A stretch of DNA of 64,000 bases from Saccharina japonica (GCA_008828725.1 MEHQ01001831.1:317288-381287), one strand, 5' to 3'; shown: positions 11,691-23,736, numbered from the stretch's first letter. Numbers and translations: made by a program. Notes: generated by a model from the sequence alone, not told the origin.

Positions 11691-12707
11691 CCGCATGAAA
11701 TGCCACCGCCTCATTTTCCACAAATTGAGACAGAAGACGCAGCATTCAAGGATCACCGACACGGGACAGCAGTGGCGGCATCGCAGGCGGACATATCCGT
11801 AGATGAAGCCTTGAACCACTTGCAAGATCACGGTCCGCTGAGAAGCCATTTCAAAGCCAACTTGAAGGGCTATTGGCAACCGCAAGAATGGACCCACCTA
11901 GCGCTGGAGCAGGTCCTCCCGCGGAGCTGGCCGGTAGGAACGTGACCCTAGAGTCGGGGGTTCGGATCGGTGGGAACCCAGCGCGTTCGGAGATCATGAC
12001 GACCAACGGGCCCGTCCGTGTCACGAGGATCGCGCCGATCAGGGTCGTCGGGGCGTGGCCTACCGTGCACGCCGCCCGTCGTCGCCAGACACGGCCCGAG
12101 GCATGCGCTCGGCTCCTACCCGCAGCAGCCCAGCGGATGCAGCCGAGCTCATCCACGCCCTGCGCGGTATCATACCGTAGCCCATCGGTCCACGCCTGAC
12201 GGCATCCACGCCACCGGCTTGTGGTGAATTCATCTACCAGTGAGGTGAGTAGGCGCAACATGGTGCAGCTGTCGACGGAGGTATAGCAATGCGAAGTTGT
12301 ATGGCAGAGAACACTCTCGCCACCGTTTGCTATCTTAGGGACTTCCCAACCCAACGCGTTCGGTCTATTAGCGATTCCGGACTTTTGGAGTGTTTACGCT
12401 CTGTGGTTCTGCCGTACAGCACTATTGGCGAGGTGGCCATGTATAGTCGCATGCAAGTAGCAGCCGCGGCGTTTCAACCCCCATCAACGCGAATAATGTG
12501 CATCGCCATGCACTCGCCAAGAGGGAAGCGACTCGTAACGCAGATACCGAAGCCAACTGCTGGTCGTTATGTACAAACACAGGAACCATGTATGTAACAT
12601 GGATATCAGCCTCAGGCAGGTCGTTCAGCAGGGTATTCGTCGATGCCCTCGGGCGGCCCCAATTTCGGGAAAGCGTGCGCAACCTAATTATGAATAACTA
12701 AACTCCG

Positions 12708-13196
12708 ATGGAAAACCCCGAAAACCCGAGCCGTCGTGTCAGGCATCTGGCTGTGAAATGGCCCGAGATCCAGCGCGTCGTCGACGCCGCCCTCAACGAC
12801 AACTTTGGCCGCGGCCACGATGGTAGAGGTCCCTACGATGGGGACGGCACCAACCATCAGGAGCCGTACGAACGTCGGGGGGCGCCTGGTCCGTCTGGGC
12901 CCGCTCGCGAACACCGCGGACGAGTGGACGACTCCCTCGTCAAAGCGTGCTCAAATTGCTCCCTCACAGGACACCTCGAGCAACAATGTTGGCGAAAATA
13001 CTCCCACATACGGCCGGAGAGAACACCAGCCCGTCCAAGTGGAAACCCATCTTTTCCGGCCTGGGATAGCGTGCCATCCGCTCCCGCCACGCCTAGCCGC
13101 GCGGGCCAGCACGACCGCGGGGCCCCGGGGGTTGCAGGGGGCTCTGCGGGCTGGTCAGCTTCGGCAGGAAATTCACCGGTTGGCCATCGAGGATAG
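12708..13196 (+). pseudogene. Gag fragment with CCHC zinc knuckle
   Basis: The 162-codon frame contains CSNCSLTGHLEQQC at residues 81-94, a CX2CX4HX4C knuckle typical of the nucleocapsid part of gag. Around it the protein is rich in Arg, Gly and Pro as usual for nucleocapsids. Upstream frames at 11700-12200 may be earlier gag, but they do not connect into one reading frame. The role would be RNA binding during particle assembly. Confidence 0.7.
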
Positions 13197-13536
13197 CGTC
13201 AGGGATGGTCCGCCGTGGATAGGAGTTCCGCTAGAGGTGGTTCGCCCGGGCGCCTACAGCGCTCCTCGGGTGGTGCACGTAGGAATGCTCACGGAGAGAG
13301 GAAAACCGCGGCCCAGCGTTCAGGTAGCGGTGGTCTCGGATCCCGTTGAGTCGCTCGGCTGGAGCCCGACCGAACGGAGCAAGCCAGAATCATGGGCCAC
13401 GGAAAACGTGCGGGTTTTCTCCCCGTGCAGGAGCAGCATCTGGAAGCCGGTATTTCTCCTGAAGACAATGCTGGAGGTAACGCGGTGAGTCGCGTATTGT
13501 CTATGCCAGGGATGCAATGGTGCGCGCTCTGATGGG

Positions 13537-14412
13537 GTGCACGGAACCGTGCATCTCCGTCTGGTGGGTGCAGGAGAGGGGCAGGAAATCGAATGTCGTG
13601 TCCTCCTTGATACAGGAAGCCAATTCAATGTCATCAGTCGTGGCATGTTTGCTAAGTTGCAAGCGAATTTCCCCTCGAAGACCCTCATTATTAAGCGCGC
13701 ATGTTCGGTGGTACTGACGAACCAAGCGGTCGCTCATGCCGTATGCACCACCGATCCCTTGAACGTCACTGTTTCTAGTGGCGTTGCGGGACCAATTAAT
13801 TTGTCACGCATCGTGTTCACCGTCCTAAACGGGGATGAAGATCTGTTGTTGCTGGGACACCCCACCATTCTCGCCAAACTAGGCATTAAAGTCCAAAGTA
13901 TGTTGACAAATTTAATTGCCAACATCGCCGAAGATGACGTCCGCTGCGCCGTTGCATCTTCAGCTGCAGCTCGTGGGATTACTTCGAGCCCAGACCCTTC
14001 TGAAGCCCTGCTAACTGACAGCGCACGGTTGCTACGGAGCGCTCCAGACGAGGAGCTGCAAGAACGCATTCGGTTCTTGATGAGAGGGCTGGACAAGGCT
14101 ACCTGCGCAGAAATGGGTAGCGAGGCTTTTGGGGATCTCGCCCACGCAATGCTAATGGAGTTCGCGGGGAGTTTCTGGGCCGGGCTGAGAACGGCAGATC
14201 CGCCAGCAGATGTGCCTGGTATGATGGTTCGGCTACTACCGGGGGCGCGTCCAGTCCAAGCTCGTGCACGGCGGACAGCCCCTGACAAAGCTCAACTCAT
14301 TAAACATTTCGTGCCGACGTTGGTAGCTGCTGGGATGGTAGTCTCAGCTCAGGGATCCCTGTATGCCAGCCCGGCGATGGCGATCGTGAAAACGTCCTCG
14401 GTAAGACGTTAG
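13537..14412 (+). pseudogene. Retropepsin and start of reverse transcriptase
   Basis: A 291-codon frame. The segment VLLDTGSQFNVIS (residues 22-34) carries the DTG active-site triad of a retroviral-type aspartic protease, and LLLLGHPTILAKLGI near residue 105 corresponds to the conserved second half of the domain. The C-terminal end (GMVVSAQGSLYASPAM) is the typical N-terminal RT strand that precedes the catalytic palm. The frame ends at a TAG at 14410-14412, after which RT continues in another frame. Confidence 0.8.
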
Positions 14413-14479
14413 GTACAAGCGGATCGCCCGGAAGCTTGGAAAACGGAATATTCGACGGAAAAGGAACATCCGCAGGAAT

Positions 14480-15190
14480 GAGAAACCGGTGCATTGGAAA
14501 AGGCAAAGGAAGCCGTCGCCAAGGGGCCGGTGAAACACCGCATCGTCCTCGACTATAGCGTGGCCAACTCACACACTGAACCGGATCCATACACCGTGCC
14601 GCTGTTGAACGAACAAAGTCTCGTTCTAGCAGGCTACCCCTAGTACATATCCCTATATATTTACAAGGGGTTCTGGTAGATCCCACTGTATGAAGACAAC
14701 AAAGATTGTTTCATTTTTATCACTCTGAAAGGCCTGTGGAAGCCTCGGCGCATACCGCAAGGGTGCTGTCATGCGACCGCTCACTTGGTAGGTGCCATGG
14801 ATCATGTTCTTGGCTCACTAATCGGAGACGTCTGCACCGTTTACGTCGACGACATCGTCATACTTGCAAAGTCCGAACTGGAGTTGGTCCAGCGCGCGCG
14901 GATGGTGCCAAAGCGTCTGTAGCACCACGGATTGTTTGCATCGGCCAAAAATAGCTTGTTCTCCACCACGGAAGTGAACTGGTGTGGCAAGCTGTACTCG
15001 GCGTCAGATGTAAGGCATGACCCCGCGCGCATTGATAGGCTGCTGCCGCTTCGTCGGCCAGAAACTGGAGGTGAGCTGCAACACTTTTTTAGCGGCTGTC
15101 AACTGGATGCATACGCATCTACCGGAACTCGCGCGCGTCAACGCCCCACTACGAGATCTGATGGAAACTTGGCTACGCAATGTCCGTAGG
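14480..15190 (+). pseudogene. Reverse transcriptase palm, broken
   Basis: Fragments in changing frames include HRIVLDYSVANSHTEPDPY near 14535, the WKPRRIPQGCCHATAHLVG region near 14740 and CTVYVDDIVILAKSE with the YVDD catalytic motif at 14842-14853. Later LFASAKNSLF and the RNase H connection follow. Stops interrupt it (for example TAG near 14921). Confidence 0.8.
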
Positions 15191-15246
15191 CGTACCCAAT
15201 GCACTGCCACCGCTAAACAGTTCACGCCCGCGGAGTGGACCAATGA

Positions 15247-15819
15247 TTGTCAGCAGTCATTGGACGTGTCACGCTACCGCAACCGTGTGAGGGGCCCACG
15301 ATCATCGTGTTCACGGATGCCTCGGATCTTCATCGGGTGGCCATGGTAACGCAAGTTCTTGACGACGACCCGCGTTCAGGCGCTGATCCCTCCGAGGTGC
15401 GACACGCCCCGCTCACCTTCGTGAGTGGGTGTCTCACCAACTCCAAGCTGCTTTGGGCAACCCTGGACAAGGAGGCTTTCGCTATAGTGGAAACATTCCG
15501 GAGGCTGGAGTGGCTGCTCTGGTCGGGGCCGGATATCTGCACGCGCCATCGAAACATTATCTACTTTTGCAACCCGCGAACGGCTGTTGCAAAACTGAGC
15601 AAGGCAACAAGCCAGCCCCTACTAGACTGGGCTACGTACATGGGGATTGTTCAGTACCACTTCCGACACGTTGCCCGCACGGACAACTTGTGGGGTGACA
15701 TTATTTCACGCTGGGTTACTACTCCAGCGTCTGTCCGTTCTCTAACTGTGCGAGCGCCACTTTCCGAGGTTCCCAGTTTGGAAGGTAATATTGGAAAGAA
15801 CGCAAATTCCCCACCATAA
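15247..15819 (+). pseudogene. Gypsy RNase H domain fragment
   Basis: The frame reads IIVFTDASD with the first catalytic Asp near 15316, then LLWATLDKEAFAIVE with the catalytic Glu, and ends with a GDIISRWV segment typical of the link between RNase H and integrase. It would degrade RNA in the RNA-DNA hybrid. It is a separate frame from the RT pieces, so the polyprotein is not continuous. Confidence 0.75.
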
Positions 15820-15999
15820 GTGGACGCTATACGAGGAGTTCAGCTGCAATATACCGCCCGATCATTTGGATGATGGATTTCAATTCCCGTCTTCTTTTGA
15901 GTTGTCCAACGGGGAGCAAGTCAGCCGTGCCGACGACGGCGTCTTTGTAGTGTCCAGTACAGGGGCATTGTGGATCGAAGACGACGCCAACGAGCTGCC

Positions 16000-16850
16000 A
16001 CTGCGCCTTCTGGTCCGTGCCCACTGTGGGGGGGGCAGGACACCGCGCGCGGGAAGCGACAATGGAACGGCTGCGCCCTGTCGCCTGTTACTGGACCAGG
16101 ATGGAGAAGGATGTGGCAACGTTTGTCACGGATTGCCTCAACTGTGTGGATTGCCGTGGAGGGGGGGAAATACCGCGAATATTAGGAGAAACCACCCATG
16201 GACCTGAGGTGAACTCGTGCTTGCATTTCGGCTTTCTGTACATCGGCACGGGTGTTGAAAAGGTGCAACCGCTTGAGAAAGGGTAGGTTGATGAAAGGCA
16301 TTATGCAGGCGACCAGCAGAACGATAGGGGACACGAGATACGCGACGGTGGACACCAGGGTCGCGAGACACGTCCGGCAGACAACGACGACGCGAAGTAC
16401 ATCCTGGTTCTGAAAGAGGATATTACGGGTTTTGTGATGTTGGAATCGGCGTCCGCGGCCGACGCTGCCAATGCGGCAGCGGCGTTACAACGTTGGTGCA
16501 CCACTCTAATAGTCCCGTCCGTTTTGGTGAGTGATACGGTCACCCGTTTGAAGAACCACCTGCTAGCCAAGCTCCCGACTTGTTTGGGCGTAGAGCATTG
16601 CCAACTCGCCTTGGACAAACGGCACTGTCGAAAACGTCATGAAATAAGTTAGGAGCGTGTTAAAGGCCTTACTGATTGAATATTGCAGGGCCGTTACGGA
16701 TTGGGAGCATTTTGTGCCCATGGTACAGTGTGCGTTAAACGCATCGTATCGCGCACGTTTGGGAAGTTCGCCGTATAAGGCCTGGTTTCGGCGTTCGCCG
16801 ACAACCCTACTGGCGTATCTAGTTCGGGACTAACAGGAGGTTGTAAACGC
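16000..16850 (+). pseudogene. Integrase zinc finger and core fragment
   Basis: RPVACYWTRMEKDVATFV and DCLNCVDC (16017-16190) match the HHCC finger region. After a frame change, YILVLKEDITGFVML with ALQRWCTTLIVPSVLVSD (about 16400-16540) matches the first catalytic region and the VSD block of a retroviral integrase. A CALNASYRARLGSSPYKAW segment near 16730 fits the end of the core. Several frameshifts are present. Confidence 0.75.
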
Positions 16851-17597
16851 TATCCCCTTTACCGATGACAATATACGAGCCAGTAAGAAAAAACCCAGAA
16901 ACGAAGTTTTTTTCAGCGCCATCAAAAATGAATATTTTTCACCAAAACAAGTTGCATGATGATCGTATAGCCTATCATCACAATTGTCCGTGATCACATT
17001 TTGAATATCGTGTCTAGAATGGGATTTTCATAGCCTACGGGAACGAAGTGTATTGAAAATTGGTTATTTGGAATCCTATACGAAATCTGCCTTCGAAGGT
17101 GAACACTATACAAAAAACACACGACAAACAAATAAAGAGCAAACCCGAATTTTCATTTTTACTCAAGGCACCGTTGGACACAAACGGCGTGTGATTTGCT
17201 GCAGTCGTTCTTTCAGTAAAGGTATCGGCAGAATTGAAAAAAAGCAGGTTCAACTTTTATGCGGACCCCTGTAATACGAAGAAATTCGCTTTCTTTTAAT
17301 AATGGTCTTCATGATGATCGTGAGATCCGATTCCACAACTATTACAACCCATGTCCTGCCGTCGATGCCATTTTGTAGTAATACTGGGTGTGATACAGGG
17401 TATCTCCTTACAGGTTTGTCGATTAAGCATCCTTCCTTGATGTGCTATTCACTTGCTCGTAAAATCGAGCGTAGGAGAGAAGCAGCATTCTTATTTTCCT
17501 AAAGCCCGACTGCAACCGGCGCGGAAGGGTATCATGGACCTTCCGTTCTTATGAATGTGCTTAACACGAATGAATGATATCCAAGTAATACGTGGAC
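16851..17597 (+). repeat. Diverged relative of the 46.9-47.2 kb segment
   Basis: The stretch 17390-17490 matches 46985-47095 (a GGTTTGTCGATTAAGCATCCTT block and an AGAGAAGCAGC end), and 17560-17590 matches the ATCCAAGTTATACG segment near 47165. The rest is unassigned. Confidence 0.5.
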
Positions 17598-18022
17598 GGT
17601 CGCCCCGGTGGGCTAGCAGGTAACCACGAAGCCTGTAGGGTTGGATGTCGAGGGTTCGAGTCTCCGAATGGAGATTTTTATTCTCAAATGACACCATTAA
17701 ACTGTCGAGAGCGCATATTATAGCGTGCTTAACCCATTCATAACTCAAAACTAAATGCCACACTCATTCCAAGTGTTTTGCCTCCGAATTCGTGGGAGCA
17801 GTTGTTAAGGGGTTAAGCACAATTCGACGGGAGTTGACGAGGGAAGAAAGTACTGAAACATTTTCGCGATAAAAATGCAAGGCAAGAAAAGGAGGTGGGG
17901 AAAAGGGAGAAGAGCCTTTTTTTACGACCCCGGATCTGAGGTACGACTAGGGAGGAGAGAGATTGGAAGGGCGAACATATTAAATGGAAAGCGAAAAAGA
18001 CAACCGAAAACAACAAAAACAT
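17598..18022 (+). mobile_element. SINE copy C, tRNA-derived, full length with TTAA insertion
   Basis: The head is GGTCGCCCCGGTGGGCTAG with a box-A-like TGGGCTAGCAGG and a box-B-like GGGTTCGAGTCTCC, i.e. an internal pol III promoter. The body matches the other copies and ends A-rich. The flanks can be compared with the homologous unoccupied site near 47165-47195. There, ATACGAAAACGGACC is continuous, whereas here ATACGTGGAC and ATACGAAGAC flank the SINE and look like a diverged target duplication. Confidence 0.8.
17729..17816. mobile_element. TTAA foldback inside SINE C
   Basis: TTAACCCATTCATAACTC at the left and AAGGGGTTAA at the right, with exact TTAA on both sides. SINE copies without the insertion read GCGTGGGTAAGCA or GCGTGAGTTAGCA here, consistent with an ancestral GCTTAAGC target. 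Confidence 0.8.
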
Positions 18023-18700
18023 ACGAAGACGGGCCAGTTACCTTTTTATAGGTAAGTACCGGCCTTCCAAGCCCATGCAATTACAAGTAGTATGCGGTGT
18101 GTTGGGGTTTGGAGGTCCGTTTCCTTGTCCAAAATGTTCCTCACCAGCTTACGAGACATACTCACGGTCCTTCTCTGCTTCTAAAGTAGCGGACTAAAGC
18201 GTGTACCTGGTATGAGGCCCTTCTACGGTACGCAGAACATGATGACCATTTCCCCTTCTGGAAATACCTCGTACGAGGGTCCTAAGTCTGCTGTCGGTAT
18301 TTTGTTTTGGTTGCTGAAATACGTGTCTACATTTTTGTTCAGTTCAAGAGATACATGGTAACTAAATGTACCCCTCACTTCCCTCCTCACTCCGGTACGT
18401 GCCTTGAATTTCAATAGCGATATGGTTTTAGCTATTTCCTTCATCATCGACTCTCTCTACCCCCGTCGAATTGTGCCTCACTACGCTTGATATATCGATT
18501 TCAACATTTTTTTTTCACATTTGACTTTTTTTATTTGTATAAATGTCATTAGAGTTACGTCGACGCGGATCGGTCGTCAGTTACGAGTGGACCGTAAGAC
18601 AGCTCTTCTTCGTGACAAAGGGCCCAACTTTCGATTGACTGCTTCGAGATAGCTTTTAGTTATTCACGTTTTGCTGGCAGCAGCACGACTAGTCTATAGC
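18023..18700. other. Unassigned DNA
   Basis: 18030-18090 continues the match to 47175-47245 (GACGGGCCAGTTACC and CCGGCCTTCCAAGCCCATG). A TACCTGGTA palindrome lies near 18206. No gene supported. Confidence 0.4.
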
Positions 18701-20040
18701 CCGTACTTCAGGTGTGTCGGCAACGACGACAGCGCACGGCAGAGCATGGCAGGCATTTCAACAGCAGCAGCAGCAGCGCTTCGCTACTAACTGCTTCGCT
18801 GGAGACATCGTCAAACTTGTCACCAGACAGAGCTGATGATGTGCATCAGCAGCACAAGATCAACTGTTGTTGCTGCGATGGCGCATGCCTAAGTAATGTG
18901 GCTCTGGGCGCGGGAGCTACGTGCAGCAGGGCGAGGGGGCTATGTGCTGCAGCAGCAGCAGCAATGGGCGGAAGCAGCGGCCGCTCTGGGGCGCAACCAC
19001 CACGACGTACTGCCGTCGCTCGATGGCCGGCATTTGTACAGCACAACCAGGGAGAGACACCAGCATACATACTATCAGATAGAAGGGCTCATGATGTAAA
19101 GCTGCACAACCGGCTGGTTGTGGGCGTAGAGAGAGACCCCATCATACAGACTATCAGGCAGAGCTCATGGCGTACTGCTGCTGCTGCTGCTGCTGCACAG
19201 CAAGCACCAGTACTCAATCAACTTCTGCGACGGTAGCTCAGGCGGATGATCATACGAGTATGCGTTTATTGCTACGGTGTTGCGGTACGAATCACACATC
19301 ATCAGAGAGCGTACAGCAGTTTCTTGCCCGATGAATGGATTGCTCTTTTCAACACTTTCCGGACTTAGAGTTAATTATTTTGTTGCTTCTCTGCTACTAC
19401 TGCTGAGTGACTGCGTACGGGGAGGGGCACAACCTTACTCCTGCTGTAATTATCTTGCGTCGCCCATCATTTATACGGTTTGCTATAGGCTAGCGTTTAA
19501 TATACTGTAAAAGTGCAACTCGTCGTGGCCCCAGTAGTACGCCCATACAACTGCAAGTTTTGGCCGACAAACCCAAACTCGGCTACAAGCAAATTGTAGT
19601 CGTGCAAGAATACCAACTGCCATCTTACAACCACTCCAAATCACCAGGGAGAGGCACCAGCATACAGACTACCAGATAGAAGAGCTCATGATGTACGGTA
19701 GTACCGGCCCGCTCATAAGAAACCAGAAATCGGGCTTAGGCTGACTTTGTTATTTCAGAAAGGGGTGTGTCCAACACTAACTCCAGTATATATTCATTTG
19801 GTATAATAGGTATCGACTTTCATATTTACCCGTAATGTTTAGGCTGAGTTTCTTGTGGGGCACATTCTCGTGAGAGGGTCGGTAGTGTACTGCTGTATAA
19901 ACGGCATTTTGTGAGCATGGAGAGAGACACCATCATACAGACCAGGCAGAGCTCATGATGTACTGCTGTACTGCAGCACAGCAAGCAGTACTTAATCGAC
20001 CTCTGCGACGGTAGCTTGGACGGAAGGAGTGTGGCTGCCG
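18701..20040 (+). repeat. CAG-rich degenerate tandem region
   Basis: CAG/CTG runs (for example 18761-18775 and 19170-19200) are embedded in loosely repeated units containing AGAGACACCAGCATACA, AGAGCTCATGATGTA and CTGCGACGGTAGCT, near 19050, 19130, 19650 and 19915. Long frames here are Ala-, Gln- or Ser-rich products of the repeats and I do not call them genes. Confidence 0.5.
19380..19650 (+). repeat. Direct-repeat copy, partner at 25170-25410
   Basis: Blocks CTCTGCTACTACTGCTGAG, TCTTGCGTCGCCC, CTATAGGCTAGC, CCCATACAACTG and CAAGCAAATTGTA appear in the same order in both copies, with about 20-25% divergence by eye. Confidence 0.6.
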
Positions 20041-20686
20041 GGACATAACTACTGTATTGTGTGCTCGCCGTATACGTTTTTACTGCTGTGTTGCTGCTGC
20101 TGTGCACATCATAGACCGTCAGCCTCGCAGTGCGGTAGCATACAGGAGTTACTTGCCAGGTGGAGACTTTTTGTTTGGACTTTCTATCTGAGCAATACGC
20201 ACACTTTTTTTTAATTATTTTATTGAGGAGCTACTGTAACGATGCGAGAAGGCCGAAGGCCGACGAGCACCGATTATATGCTCTTCTATAAGGGGTTGTG
20301 TGTGTGCCGGTGGGGATGTACCCCTGCTCACGAACAGACACAAACGGACAAAAGACAGTTCTGAAAACTGACACAGCGTGCCTTTATTTGCCGGATTGTA
20401 TAATATTGAGGTTTGTCTGTCTGTTCGCTTTGCTTTTGGCGTGCGACGCGTACACCGAACCGATTCAGACGCGCTCGGTACTGATAGACGCCCGCTATTT
20501 ATGCTTGCCGTCTCGTACTGCTCGTGTCGAAAGCGGCGCCGAGACTTCAGAGCTAGGCCATAGTGACCGCTCTAGCTAACTCTTATTGTCACTGGGATTT
20601 TATATCCAACCTCCGCGCTCTCTCTCAAGCATCAAGTCCAGATTTGCACCTGCAACAAAACAAGCAACCCGCACCACGAGCAAACG
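20041..20686. other. Unassigned DNA
   Basis: No supported gene. Short CTGCTGCTG runs near 20085. Confidence 0.35.
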
Positions 20687-21370
20687 CTATACCACCACCA
20701 CAACCACGACCACCACCGCCACCCCCGCCCCACCAGCCGAAGGAGCACCGGAAACTGTTGTTGCTCGTAGTAGCTGGTGGGCATTGGTGGGGTCTTTTTC
20801 CTGGTCTGGTGATGGTGGTCGGCTGCTTGCTCTGTGGTGGCGATGGTGGCTCAAGAACAGAGAGCTGTTTTGATCCAAAAAACAATTCTACCACCCCATC
20901 ACAACCACCCCCACCACCACCCCCACCACCATCCACCAAGAGCAGCAGAAGCTTATATTGCTCGTGGCGGCTGGTATTTGTGGTGGTGTAGTGGTCTCTG
21001 TGTGTTATGTTGGCTGTGAGCTTCGTGTTACTCGGTGCCCGCGAGCGATGATTGTGTGCCTTTTGCCTTGTGCACTCCTCTCTCGAGAAGAACGAGCACC
21101 AGTATCATATACATATACGTATTATATACATACTGCTGTGTATATTATACGAGTTTTATATGTTTGCACTGCTGCTGCTGTTGCTGCTGCTGTATACCAC
21201 CTCACCACAACCACTCCCACCACCACCCCCACCACAACCACCCCCATCACCACCACCCCGACCACCGTCCACGAAGAGCAGCAGAATCTTATTCCCCGTG
21301 GCGGCTGGTGTGTGTTGTGGTGTAGTGTTCTCTGTGTGTTATGTCGGCTGAGCTTCTCTCGGGTTACTCG
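20687..21370 (+). repeat. CCACCA-type minisatellite, three units
   Basis: Three units (about 20700, 20890 and 21200) each contain a CCACCACC-rich tract followed by GAAGAGCAGCAGAA-like sequence, GTGGCGGCTGGT and CTCTGTGTGTTATGT. Open frames here are compositional. Confidence 0.6.
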
Positions 21371-21522
21371 TTGCTCGTGAGCGAGATACCAGTATCATAT
21401 TATACTGCTGCTGCTGTGCTGCTGCTGCTGCAGGTGTATACCAGGTATATGCCGAGCGATTTGTGGTATACAGCAGTAGTATACAATATATTTGCACTGA
21501 AATAACTCCTATTGATAGTCGT

Positions 21523-21585
21523 GACTCAGATCCGGGGTCACAAAGTAGGCTCTTCTCCCTCCTCCCCCTACGTATATTACCTGCA
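21523..21585 (-). mobile_element. SINE copy D, short fragment
   Basis: Contains the inverse of the body block GACCCCGGATCTGAG and of AGAGCCTACTTTGTGA. Only the 3' body is present. Confidence 0.6.
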
Positions 21586-21987
21586 CACCTCGGAAAACGT
21601 AACACTCGGATAACACTTATCTACGTTATGGGGCCCAACACAGGGACTTGGCAACGTACTAACATAGTGTTAACACTGGAGGGGCAATCACGATAACGCG
21701 GTAACACAGTGTCAACACTGGAGGGGCAATCACGGTAACGCGGTAACACAGTGTTAACTGGAAACCCACGAATGTACACACGCCTTAACGTTATGTTACA
21801 CGGTGATCCGTCCTTCAACTAACACTTTAACATAGTGTTAGGCTTTGGCCCAACACGTACGTTATCAATCTAACATTCTAAGATCGATATCCGCAGATTT
21901 ACTAACACAATAACATAATGTTACTGTCCACGGAGCGTTAAAGATAACACATTAACATTGTGTTACCCTTCTGATGAGTGTTAACAT

Positions 21988-22340
21988 TTTTTTTTTTTTT
22001 TTTTTTGTCCATCCCATTTATTATCTTCGCCCTCCCTTTCTCTCTCCTCCCTAGTCGTAACTCAGATCCGGGGTCACAAAGTAGGCTCCTCTCCCTCCTC
22101 CCCCACTACGGTTCTTGCCTTGCATTTTTATCTCGAGAAGACTCCAGCCTTTCCTTCCCTCGTCGACTCGCATCGAATTGTGCCTACCCACGCTACTATT
22201 AGTTGGCGCTCTCAGCAGTTGATTCCGTTTTTTATTTATTTTTGCAAATAAACTCAAAAGTCCGACCCACGTGAGATTCGAACTCCAGACATCAACGTTC
22301 AGAAGCGTTCGAGGTTACCTCTAGACCATCGGGGCGACCG
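21988..22340 (-). mobile_element. SINE copy E, full length, inverted
   Basis: On the minus strand the head reads CGGTCGCCCCGATGGTC with a clean box A (TGGTCTAGAGG) and box B (GAGTTCGAATCTC). The body and an A tail (the T run near 21988-22005) follow. It lacks the TTAA insertion. It sits inside the TAACAY palindrome array, so it arrived after the array formed. Confidence 0.8.
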
Positions 22341-22992
22341 ATGTTACAAATAACACACTAACATAACACTAACATAGTGTCCAGCACTACTAACACTACG
22401 TTATTCGGACCCCCAGTCTGATTGCCGTAAGGTCGGATATAGTAACATTCAACATACGTTAGATACGTTACAGTCTTAGCCGGCTGATACGTGACACTAT
22501 GTTAGGGTGTTAGCCTTAATGCCGAGGTCTGCCTAACGTTATGTTACGGTGTTACTGTCAGTAAATATCATATTTAACAGTTATGTTACTGTGTTACCAT
22601 AATAATCAATCCAGGCGTAACATTATGTTACTGAGTTACCGTGGGGGCCGGAATCAATCCAACGTAATGTTACTACGTTACTCTTTGGATCTTCCCACGC
22701 TCTAACATGTGTTACCTGTGTTACGGGTAAAGCGGCGTCGCGGAGTAACATAATGTAGCCGTGTTATCCAAGTTTGCTGACATCCCAGTAACACAGTAGT
22801 TACTACTGTAGTAATTTACTCCTAGTGAAGATGAGGCGCGACCTCAGTACCTGCAGTAGTCAAATCTGCAATGCATCGCGCTGGGGGAATACTGATTGTT
22901 GTGCTGAACCAAAGCGAATGAACATCTACGTATACGTGCCGTCTGAGTTATATATTTCTATTTCAAGCAAAACAAATCGTCAGCATACAGTA

Positions 22993-23155
22993 CAGGACAC
23001 CGAATAAGACACAGGCTGATAAGAAAGCCAGGCTGAGATTTGAAGTAAAATAAGAAATTCGGGAGTCGTTATCTTGAAATAAGTGCAGAAAGCACCCTCT
23101 CTCGAGTAAGAAATCCAGCCTGGACCAGATTTCCTGTTTCTTATTAGGTATCCTG
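22993..23155. mobile_element. TA-flanked MITE with about 24-bp terminal repeats
   Basis: The left end CAGGACACCGAATAAGAC and the inverse of the right end, CAGGATACCTAATAAGAA, match with few mismatches and are bounded by TA on both sides. This TA duplication and TIR layout fits Tc1/mariner-type MITEs. The internal GGTCCAGGCTGG-like block recurs near 39340. No transposase is present. Confidence 0.6.
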
Positions 23156-23552
23156 TACTGTACAGCAGCAGCAGAGCAGCAGCATCAGCAGCATCAGTTC
23201 AGGCCACTTTACGCTCGGTTTGTCGGTCTAACCCTTGAACCCTTGGTACAAGTATTTCATGTATTGTGTGTCTCCTGGTTCCCCAAAGCGGTATTGATGT
23301 TCGGCGTAATTGGAAGACGAAAACTCTGCACCTGTGATTCGTACCTGTCCATACAACAACAGATATGTTCGTAACATAGATGCCACCACACTCCTACTGC
23401 TGAAGGATATTTACAGCAGCAGAGCTTCTTCGTCCCCTCATCAGTAGGAGAGTGGGCCTGGCAATATGTCGCTCAATACGGACTGCTGCTGCCGCTGCTA
23501 CGGTAACATATAATATGTCAACGTTTTATTGATTATATACATTCTTACGTTA

Positions 23553-23736
23553 ACCCTTAAGAACTCGGCAGTTAATAATTTAAGGCTGGATTTTCAGACG
23601 AAAATAGGAACGTGACCTCTTTTGTACTGAAAATTGTGAAGGGCACACCCTGCCTTACATAAGAATTCCAGTCTGATCAGAATTAAGAGATCCTTAACTG
23701 GTGTCGCGTACTGCTGTAGTGTCATGAAAGGGTTTA
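23553..23736. mobile_element. Possible TTAA element
   Basis: TTAACCCTTAAGAACT at the left and AAAGGGTTTAA at the right resemble the ends of the TTAA foldback family, but the interior is unrelated to the 97-bp copies. Confidence 0.35.

Larger units (their letters stand above)
11690..16850 (+). mobile_element. Decayed Ty3/Gypsy LTR retrotransposon
   Basis: In order along the plus strand are a gag region with a CCHC zinc knuckle, an aspartic protease with DTG, an RT with YVDD, an RNase H, an HHCC integrase zinc finger and part of an integrase core. This PR-RT-RH-INT order defines Ty3/Gypsy. The frames are broken by several stops and frameshifts, so the copy is dead. The integrase segment (KYILVLKEDITGFVML) looks to me like Gypsy elements of oomycetes; that comparison is from memory and unverified. 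No LTR pair was identified, so the ends are approximate. Confidence 0.85.

Noticed and set aside
17598-17675. Functional tRNA gene
   Set aside because: The boxes are present but arms do not pair fully and the sequence continues into the SINE body in every well-preserved copy.
18712-19236. 174-codon plus frame
   Set aside because: Poly-Ser/Ala/Cys composition comes from CAG runs and no homologous frame exists in related units.
20563-21380. Overlapping Pro/His/Thr-rich frames
   Set aside because: Compositional products of the CCACCA minisatellite.
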